From the NCBI GenBank assembly GCA_046728975.1, contig JBKPFU010000149.1, forward strand, positions 1 through 26,270: 26,270 nucleotides of DNA, written 5' to 3'. A model generated the notes under the pieces. The model ran no database searches. It was not told where the DNA came from and was given only the letters and a program-made list of their open reading frames with translations. Source of the stretch: JBKPFU01 sp046728975. Its GTDB lineage: Bacteria; Actinomycetota; Thermoleophilia; Gaiellales; Gaiellaceae. The position numbers were made by a program, and so were the translations under genes. Positions 7,528 to 12,521 of the stretch are shown piece after piece (positions within the stretch are counted from its first letter, which is position 1; each line of letters begins with the position of its first letter).

Positions 7528-7554
7528 ATCGATCTCTCGACTCTAGAGAACGAT
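7528..7554. terminator. Weak hairpin just after prs
   Basis: ATCG/CGAT and TCTCT/AGAGA arms are separated by one A-A mismatch and close a 7-nt loop, starting 19 nt after the prs stop. There is no T tract. It could help end the glmU-prs transcript, but the stem is AT-rich and short. Confidence 0.3.
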
Positions 7555-7601
7555 GACTCACGCGACGCCGAATCGCCTGGGGCGGCCAGGGGTGTCGGGC
7601 G

Positions 7602-7639
7602 TTTGGGCGAGTGGGTTCTGCGCGGTCCCTCTCGCCAAA
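7602..7639. terminator. Candidate bidirectional terminator between prs and the convergent LuxR gene
   Basis: TTTGG-CGAG-GGG at 7602-7615 pairs with CCC-CTCG-CCAAA at 7627-7639. This gives 12 base pairs with one bulged G and one T-T mismatch around an 11-nt loop. It lies in the 191-nt gap between two convergent genes, where a shared terminator is expected. There is no long T tract, which is common in high-GC actinobacteria. Confidence 0.45.
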
Positions 7640-7700
7640 GCAGCCCTACTCCCAGGACGCCCAGGCTGGCGGACGACCTGTTCTGGACACTTGAGACTTC

Positions 7701-8756
7701 CTACTGTTGGATGAACCTCTGACCGCGATCTCGAGAGAGGCGCCGTCGTTCCCGAATGAACGCTGCGGCGGCTGTGCGCGTGTGGACGCCGAGCTTGGCG
7801 TAGACGTTGTCGAGGTGCTTCCGCACGGTCCCCGGCGACAGCCAAAGGCGCTCGGCGATCTGCGCGTTCGTCCTGCCCTCGGCAACGAGATCCAGGATCT
7901 CCCACTCGCGCGCTGTGAGCCGGGCCAAGGGTCGCCGCTCATCGAGGAGTAGCGCGCCGTCAACGAACTCGACCACGAGCATCCGATCGCCGGCATCGAT
8001 GCGAAGCGGCTCGTCGGTCGCGGCCCGGCGCCGCTCGCGCAGCCAGAACACGACCGAATCTGGGAGCCGGGCTCCGCGCTCTCCGAAGTACCGGTCGATA
8101 AGCTCGCGCGCTGCGCTGCTGGCGAAGGCGACGCGGTCATCGGCTTCGAGAAACACGACGGCCGCTCGGGTCGACTCGTGCAGCGCGAGCGCCTCGCGGA
8201 GGCGCCGTCTGTTCTCACTGGCGCGATAGAGCCAGACGAGGTGGGGGTTCAAGAAATCGAGGACGGCACAGTCGCGTGCGCTGAAATCGCGGCCGCTGCG
8301 GTCGAGGCCGAACTGCTTAGGCCGCGACGGCGGCGAAATGCGGAGCCGGACGCCGAGCATATCCTCGAGGCCGTACGGCTTCAGCGCGAGGCCATAGAGC
8401 TGTGTGCGGTGGAGCTCGCGCCGGGTGAGAAAGTCCGAGGCCTTCACCGCGTCGAAACGCCCCTGAGACATGTGTCCAAGCACCGGGTCCTCGGCGCTGC
8501 GGACTCGGTTGATCGCGTCCCAGTCGAGGCCGCTGAAGAACTGCTCGTCGCCGGGACGACTGAAGTGAAGACCTCCGCGGTCGCCCGGGCAGCCGTAGCA
8601 GTCGTAGTAGCCAATCCAGTCAGCCGGCACGAGCCGTCCGAGTTGCATCAGGAATTCTCCCCCGAAGGGGTGTCCGTCGCTGAAGCTCTCCGCTTCGGCG
8701 ACAAAGCGGAGCAGCCGCTCCGCATCGCCACGCGCGAGTGCAGGCACGGCTCTCAA
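7701..8756 (-). CDS. LuxR-type transcriptional regulator
   Basis: Single-component regulator with a C-terminal LuxR/FixJ helix-turn-helix at about residues 280-335 (LTAREWEILDLVAEG, TNAQIAERLWLS, GTVRKHLDNVYAKLGV). The roughly 200-residue N-terminal region looks like a GAF/PAS-type sensory module (WIGYYDCYG near residue 50, then FSARDCAVLDFLNPHLVW). It is followed by a second PAS-like stretch (AVVFLEADDRVAFASSAA). There is no receiver domain, so no partner kinase is implied, and the ligand is unknown. The upstream-most start is TTG 8754-8756; a GTG three codons in (8745-8747) is an alternative. The gene is divergent from the haloperoxidase-like gene, and a perfect 20-bp dyad sits immediately before its start, suggesting autoregulation and control of the neighbour. 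Confidence 0.88.
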   Translation of the reverse strand: MRAVPALARGDAERLLRFVAEAESFSDGHPFGGEFLMQLGRLVPADWIGYYDCYGCPGDRGGLHFSRPGDEQFFSGLDWDAINRVRSAEDPVLGHMSQGRFDAVKASDFLTRRELHRTQLYGLALKPYGLEDMLGVRLRISPPSRPKQFGLDRSGRDFSARDCAVLDFLNPHLVWLYRASENRRRLREALALHESTRAAVVFLEADDRVAFASSAARELIDRYFGERGARLPDSVVFWLRERRRAATDEPLRIDAGDRMLVVEFVDGALLLDERRPLARLTAREWEILDLVAEGRTNAQIAERLWLSPGTVRKHLDNVYAKLGVHTRTAAAAFIRERRRLSRDRGQRFIQQ

Positions 8757-8758
8757 AA

Positions 8759-8778
8759 GATACGTCGAACGACGTATC
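8759..8778. promoter_or_regulatory. Perfect 20-bp palindrome, candidate LuxR operator
   Basis: GATACGTCG at 8759-8767 and CGACGTATC at 8770-8778 form a perfect dyad with an AA centre. Twenty bp is the usual length of LuxR-family (lux-box-like) sites. It ends 2 bp before the TTG start of the LuxR gene. It is also centred about 44 bp upstream of a putative start for the divergent gene, if the GATACT at 8801-8806 is its -10. It could therefore repress one gene and activate the other. Confidence 0.6.
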
Positions 8779-8786
8779 GACTCCAG

Positions 8787-8809
8787 TCACCGAGAGTGGT
8801 GATACTCGG
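8787..8809 (+). promoter_or_regulatory. Possible promoter of the haloperoxidase-like gene
   Basis: GATACT at 8801-8806 resembles a -10 box. It overlaps two small dyads: TCACC/GGTGA at 8787-8791 and 8798-8802, and CCGAG/CTCGG at 8790-8794 and 8805-8809. No -35 consensus is visible, which would fit an activator-dependent promoter using the adjacent 20-bp palindrome. This is tentative. Confidence 0.3.
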
Positions 8810-8845
8810 CGGCGTTCGTATTCCCTCGCGCCTCAAACCGGCGTG

Positions 8846-8875
8846 AGGAGGTGATGAGCGATGGCGACCGGCTGA
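8846..8875 (+). promoter_or_regulatory. Strong Shine-Dalgarno with a four-codon leader ORF
   Basis: AGGAGG at 8846-8851 is followed nine bases later by ATG 8861, which reads Met-Ala-Thr-Gly-stop (8861-8875). An alternative ATG at 8854 gives an 11-residue frame ending at 8889 but is only 2 nt from the Shine-Dalgarno. Either way, a strong ribosome site with almost no gene behind it lies in the leader of the haloperoxidase-like gene. Confidence 0.4.
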
Positions 8876-8895
8876 GGCGACATACCTGATTTCCC

Positions 8896-8913
8896 GCGGA
8901 GCAACCGCTCCGC
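8896..8913 (+). promoter_or_regulatory. Leader hairpin before the haloperoxidase-like gene
   Basis: GCGGAGC (8896-8902) and GCTCCGC (8907-8913) form a perfect 7-bp stem with an AACC loop. It lies between the mini-ORF and the true Shine-Dalgarno at 8935-8942. It could be an mRNA stabiliser or an attenuation element. No alternative pairing with the Shine-Dalgarno was found by eye. Confidence 0.4.
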
Positions 8914-8934
8914 ACTCATCCCAGCGACAACACA

Positions 8935-8942
8935 GGAGGAGG
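8935..8942 (+). promoter_or_regulatory. Shine-Dalgarno that fixes the haloperoxidase-like start
   Basis: GGAGGAGG lies 8 nt before ATG 8951. The longer frame begins at TTG 8945, only 2 nt away from it, so the ATG is the functional start. Confidence 0.8.
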
Positions 8943-8950
8943 CGTTGAAC

Positions 8951-10342
8951 ATGAATGGACAGCGTGCGCTCCGGCGCGGCTGGGTTCTTGCCGCTGTTCT
9001 CCGAGTCGCGGCGCTCGCCGTCGTGGTGCTGGCCGTCGCTGCGTCGGCAGGCACGACCCCTACTGCGGCGGCCGCACTGCCGCCTGGGAACACGGTCGCA
9101 CAGTGGAACAAGATCGCCGAGGACACGGTCGTGGGCTCGGGGGCCTTCCAGTCGGAGGGCTACATCTACATGGCCTATGCGTCGACGGCCGTCTACAACG
9201 CCGCGGTGGCGATCGAGGGCGGCTACGAGCCCCTCGACTCGACCCTCACCGCGCCTGCGGGCGCCTCGGTCGATTGCGCAGTGGTCGCGGCTGCCTACCG
9301 CACGCTCCGCTACTACTTCGCGTCGTTCCGGGTTCTCGTGGCGAACCTGGACGCAAACTACGCCGAGGCGCTCGCGAACCTGGGCGGCTGCGCAGCCGAC
9401 GGCGGCGCGGGCACCGGTGTCGGCTTGGCGGCGGCCAACGAGGTTGTCTACAACCGCACCACCGGTCCCAACCCCGATGGGCGGATGACGCCGATCGGCG
9501 TGACGTCACCGTTCCCGACGCTGCCGCCTGGCCCGGGCGTGTGGCGGTTGACGCCGCCGTTCGCCCCGCCGCAGGTGCCGTGGGTGGGCAACGTGCGTCG
9601 ATTCGTCCTGCGGAGCGTGGACCAGTTCCTGCCCGACCCGCCGCCCTCGCTTCGGAGCGACGAGTGGGTCGAGGCGTTCAACCAGATCAAGGCCTACGGC
9701 GCCGCGGACAGCAGCGTGCGGAGCGACGAGCAGACCGCGATCGCGAGGTTCTGGTCCGCGAACGTGGTCCGCCAGTTCAACCGGGCCGGGCGCGACCTCG
9801 CCGCCGCACGCGGACTCGGCCTTCTCGAGACGGCCCGGCTGGCGGCGATGGTCAACCTCGTCGGCGCCGATGCGCTGGGGTCGGCCCTGTATGCCAAGTA
9901 CCAGTACCTGTTCTGGCGTCCGGTCACCGCGATCGACCCCACCGCCGTCATCGCGGACGGGTTCGGCCCCCTACCTGGCTACGAGGACGGAAATCCGGCG
10001 ACGGTCGAGCAAGCGGGCTGGCGGCCACTTCTGACAACACCGAACCATCCCGAATACCCCGCCGCGCACGGCGTGATCACCTCGGCGATGGCCGAGGTGT
10101 TCGGCACGCTCCTAGGCACGAACCAGATCGACCTTGACCTCCACGGGTTCGACCCCGCCGGGCCGGCCGGGAACCTGGGCGCGATGCGGCACTTCGACAT
10201 GCCGAACGACCTCCGGCACGAGATCGTCGGCGCCCGGCTCTGGGCGGGGCTGCACTACCGCTTCTCGGGCGTCGCCGGCGTTGTCCTCGGCCGCAAGGTC
10301 GCGAAATACGACCTCAGGCACGCCTTCCGACCCACCCACTAG
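8951..10342 (+). CDS. Secreted vanadium-dependent haloperoxidase/PAP2-like protein
   Basis: A 463-residue protein of the acid phosphatase/vanadium haloperoxidase superfamily. Characterised members bind vanadate and oxidise halides with hydrogen peroxide; relatives are phosphatases. The N-terminus (RALRRGW, then a hydrophobic run to about residue 35, with ASA and AAA sites) is an export signal. The oxyanion-site pattern is complete: Lys316 and Arg323 (K-x6-R, as in KYQYLFWRP), His373 in PEYPAAHG, and Arg429 with His435 (R-x5-H, ARLWAGLHYR). These spacings match Lys353/Arg360, His404 and Arg490/His496 of the Curvularia chloroperoxidase. The halide specificity and even the peroxidase activity cannot be read from sequence. 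The gene is divergent from a LuxR regulator and followed at once by a strong hairpin, so it is probably a single-gene transcript. Confidence 0.85.
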   Translation: MNGQRALRRGWVLAAVLRVAALAVVVLAVAASAGTTPTAAAALPPGNTVAQWNKIAEDTVVGSGAFQSEGYIYMAYASTAVYNAAVAIEGGYEPLDSTLTAPAGASVDCAVVAAAYRTLRYYFASFRVLVANLDANYAEALANLGGCAADGGAGTGVGLAAANEVVYNRTTGPNPDGRMTPIGVTSPFPTLPPGPGVWRLTPPFAPPQVPWVGNVRRFVLRSVDQFLPDPPPSLRSDEWVEAFNQIKAYGAADSSVRSDEQTAIARFWSANVVRQFNRAGRDLAAARGLGLLETARLAAMVNLVGADALGSALYAKYQYLFWRPVTAIDPTAVIADGFGPLPGYEDGNPATVEQAGWRPLLTTPNHPEYPAAHGVITSAMAEVFGTLLGTNQIDLDLHGFDPAGPAGNLGAMRHFDMPNDLRHEIVGARLWAGLHYRFSGVAGVVLGRKVAKYDLRHAFRPTH

Positions 10343-10351
10343 CACTCGCTC

Positions 10352-10393
10352 CTTGGTTTGGGGAGCGCGCCATTGGCGCCTCCCCAAGCCAGG
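10352..10393 (+). terminator. Strong hairpin terminator after the haloperoxidase-like gene
   Basis: TGGTTTGGGGAG (10354-10365) pairs with CTCCCCAAGCCA (10380-10391). After one bulged C, GCGCC/GGCGC closes an ATT loop at 10372-10374, giving 17 bp with one G-T pair. It begins about 10 nt after the stop codon. There is no T tract, as is usual for such stems in high-GC actinobacteria. Confidence 0.65.
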
Positions 10394-11053
10394 CACGTCG
10401 AGGCGTCTCCGCGCCCCTGGATGTCGAACCAGCCGTCGTTCGCTTCGGGATTCGCTGGTTCGACGGCGCTGGCTACCACAAGCTCTTGACCCACATCCCT
10501 CCGACCTTCTGATCCGATCACCGAGCAGACTCGTGCGATCGTGCGTCCGCGAGAGGATCGAGCAAGCGTCCTGCCAGCTCGACCTGCCGAAAACCCTAGA
10601 CCGAGCACAGGTGAGGGTAACCCGAACCTACATTCGGCTGAACCATGCGCGCGCCCAGTTCCGCGCCAGTCTCAGGCGGCTTAGCGGTATCGAGCGGGGA
10701 GCTGGTGAGCCAGCGGCTCCGGAGGGTACGCGGCTTCCTTGCAAACGCTTTGCTAACGAACCGGTTAGCACAGCTTCGAACGAGACGACACGAGGGTTAT
10801 GTCGGCTGAACGAATTCCCTGCAAGCGTCGAACTCAGGCAGATGACCTGGCACACATTGTCACGGGGGCAAAAGAACCAGCTGTTCTAGGAATCTGCCGC
10901 GCAACGGCGTGGGCTTGCGCGGCTCGCTAACGACGTGCTACCCACGAGCGGGAGACGATCTGTCGCGAGCGTGACACCTCGAGTGTGACCGCGATGAACG
11001 ACAAGCATGTGCGTCGTTCCTAGCCTCGAGTTGTCGCATAGGGAAGGAGAAAG
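10394..11053. other. Low-coding stretch with dyads and the prs-end repeat
   Basis: I see no convincing gene here; open frames lack start signals and recognisable motifs. It holds several structures. An 11-bp inverted repeat GTCGAACCAGC/GCTGGTTCGAC lies at 10423-10433 and 10454-10464. A 6-bp dyad GCTAAC/GTTAGC lies at 10752-10757 and 10764-10769, of the size bound by TetR-like dimers. The second copy of the prs 3' end is at 10875-10889. A 7-bp dyad GAACGAC/GTCGTTC at 10996-11002 and 11013-11019 sits in the probable promoter region of the next gene. By eye the middle part is somewhat less GC-rich than the flanking genes. It may be eroded mobile DNA. Confidence 0.5.
10875..10889 (+). repeat. Direct repeat, right copy of the prs 3' end
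   Basis: AACCAGCTGTTCTAG is identical to prs positions 7495-7509, stop codon included, and follows GGCAAAAG where prs has GGCGAA. It is not in a recognisable gene. The spacing between copies is 3380 bp, and the enclosed segment carries the LuxR and haloperoxidase-like genes. Confidence 0.7.
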
Positions 11054-11269
11054 ATGCAGAACCCGGCCAGCAACAATCCGAATGCGAGCGTCACCACGGT
11101 CGCTGGCTCGATCACCGTTCTGCTCGTCTGGGTCGCGGGAATGGTCGGCCTGGCGGTTTCTGCGGCGGTCGCATCTGCTTTCACCACGGTCGTCGCCGCG
11201 ATCATCCTGTGGATCGGCCGCCGAGAGCGGCGCGACCCGATCAGCGCAGCGCCGTCGCCCACGGCATGA
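11054..11269 (+). CDS. Holin-like small membrane protein
   Basis: The 71-residue protein has a polar Asn-rich N-terminus (NPASNNPNAS), two hydrophobic helices at about residues 15-35 and 40-55 with a very short turn, and a basic tail (GRRERRD). This size and the VAGSITVLLVWVAG...AFTTVVAAIILWIGRR pattern resemble small two-helix holins of actinobacterial phages. The resemblance is by pattern only, and a stand-alone small membrane protein is equally possible. No endolysin lies nearby. A clear Shine-Dalgarno AAGGAG at 11044-11049 precedes ATG 11054. The stop overlaps the next start (ATGA), so the two membrane proteins are translationally coupled. Confidence 0.7.
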   Translation: MQNPASNNPNASVTTVAGSITVLLVWVAGMVGLAVSAAVASAFTTVVAAIILWIGRRERRDPISAAPSPTA

Positions 11270-12099
11270 TCGAGGGCGCCGTCGCTCCGTTCACCGCACA
11301 GAGCCGTCCCGGCGGGCTCCGGCGATGGTGGACAGCGCATTTCGGAGGCATCGAACGTAGGGAGGCCTGGGGCTACGGCGTCTGGGGCTTCTTCGGGCTG
11401 ATCGTTTTCGTGCCCGAGATCTGGGCGGCCGCGTGGGGCGACTCAGCGAAATGGCCGACGATCTCGGCCACGGTCGGCGAGCTCGAGTACTGGCACACGG
11501 AGGTCGCTCTTGCGGTGGTGGCGTTGCTCGTCCTCTCCGCGTACAGCGCGTTCCGCTACCCCTCGTTGCGGACCGGCGTCCTTGCGACCCACGAAAGCAG
11601 CGCTGGGGAGGACAAGGCCGCTGTGGAGGGTGATCCGCTTCTTCCCAGCCGTACTCCTATGGGCGGAAGACTCACCACGTCAAGCGACCCACTGCGCGAG
11701 TTCGGGGCGGGCCTCTATTTCGCCACCGCCGTCGGCGTCATCGCGCTTGGAACGCTCATCGCCGCCCTGGCTACGGACGCAACCGAGGAGCACACCGTCG
11801 GACGCACGCTCTATGGCCTGACGGCGTTGTTCTGGATTGCGATCCCGACCGTGCTCGCGTGGCCGAAGAAGTGGGGGCGTGACGTGCCCTTCCCGACGCT
11901 CTTCGAGACGATGCGAAGTCTCGAGCGGCGGCTCCGAGTGGTGGCGCTTGCGGTTGCCGCAGGGCTCGCGATCTTGCTCATTCACCTCGTTCTCTATCCC
12001 TGGCCGTCGACGATCCCTGACATCCAGGACTTGCACCGCCAGTACGAGCAGCAGGGGCCGCGACACCAAGAACGGCCGCCGGAGCCGACGGCCCCCTAG
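11266..12099 (+). CDS. Uncharacterised five-helix membrane protein
   Basis: I do not recognise the family. The 277-residue protein has probable membrane helices at about residues 37-57, 79-97, 148-169, 181-200 and 223-244. A polar loop of about 45 residues separates helices 2 and 3 (HESSAGEDKAAVEGDPLLPSR), and the C-terminal tail is Pro/Gln/Glu-rich (about 247-277). The segment WPTISATVGELEYWH after helix 1 looks like a conserved re-entrant or periplasmic motif. The frame extends further upstream, but ATG 11266 overlaps the stop of the holin-like gene by 4 nt, so this start is preferred. A two-gene unit with that gene is likely. No enzyme or transport motif is visible. Confidence 0.72.
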   Translation: MIEGAVAPFTAQSRPGGLRRWWTAHFGGIERREAWGYGVWGFFGLIVFVPEIWAAAWGDSAKWPTISATVGELEYWHTEVALAVVALLVLSAYSAFRYPSLRTGVLATHESSAGEDKAAVEGDPLLPSRTPMGGRLTTSSDPLREFGAGLYFATAVGVIALGTLIAALATDATEEHTVGRTLYGLTALFWIAIPTVLAWPKKWGRDVPFPTLFETMRSLERRLRVVALAVAAGLAILLIHLVLYPWPSTIPDIQDLHRQYEQQGPRHQERPPEPTAP

Positions 12100-12106
12100 G
12101 CGCCCA

Positions 12107-12446
12107 ATGCGAATCGCATCGTTCAACGTCGAGAACCTGTTGGGCGACTTCAACGACACGCCCGAGTCGCCGCCGCTTGCGCCGCTGCTCGCTCAGACCG
12201 ACCTTCGCGACATCACCACCCATCCGAGCTTCACGAGCGCCGGCAGGGCGGGCACCTTCGGAAAGAGCAACAAGGTCGACTACATCCTCCTCTCGCCGCT
12301 CTGTTCTCCGTGTGAACGGCGGCGCGATCTTTCGCGAGGGCGTCTGGGGCGGCAAGCACGGAACACTGTTTCCGCACTATCCGACGATCAACAGACCGAT
12401 CGAGACTGCGAGGGACCACGCGGCGATCTACGCAGACCTCAATTAG
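12107..12446 (+). pseudogene. Decayed endonuclease/exonuclease/phosphatase family gene
   Basis: The remnant opens with MRIASFNVENL, the N-terminus of EEP-superfamily phosphodiesterases, and jumps at about 12137-12144 straight to GDFNDTPES, a catalytic motif that normally lies some 200 residues later. So most of the domain is deleted in frame. It continues with NKVDYILLSP, then a net +1 or -2 frameshift between about 12294 and 12312 moves it to the frame that reads VNGGAIFREGVWGGKHGTLF and DHAAIYADLN before TAG 12444-12446. The terminal SDH motif reads RDH. The intact protein would hydrolyse phosphodiester bonds in nucleic acid or another phospho-substrate. Both lesions make function very unlikely. 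Confidence 0.85.
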
Positions 12447-12470
12447 CTGCCGAGGCGAGGGCGCGGGCGG

Positions 12471-12496
12471 CGCCGCGATCTGAGAAGATCGCCGCG
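12471..12496 (+). terminator. GAGA-loop hairpin upstream of the GH15 gene
   Basis: GCGATCT (12475-12481) and AGATCGC (12486-12492) pair perfectly around a GAGA tetraloop. The stem extends by CGC/GCG beyond a C-C mismatch. It lies 25 nt after the pseudogene and 25 nt before the GH15 start. It may be the old terminator of the EEP gene or a leader structure of the GH15 mRNA. Confidence 0.45.
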
Positions 12497-12521
12497 TGGG
12501 CGATGCGCCGTCTCGTCCAGG

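Noticed and set aside
7558..7905. 115-codon - strand frame overlapping the end of the LuxR gene
   Set aside because: Overlaps the helix-turn-helix coding region of the regulator in another frame and covers the terminator hairpin; the composition is non-protein-like.
10339..10608. 89-codon antisense frame after the haloperoxidase-like gene
   Set aside because: It spans the strong terminator hairpin, has no ribosome site and no recognisable motif.
10134..10889. 251-codon + strand frame ending in KNQLF, the same residues as the prs C-terminus
   Set aside because: Its first 200 nt lie inside the haloperoxidase-like gene in another frame, and no Prs similarity exists before the last residues. 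The shared end is the direct repeat, not a gene.
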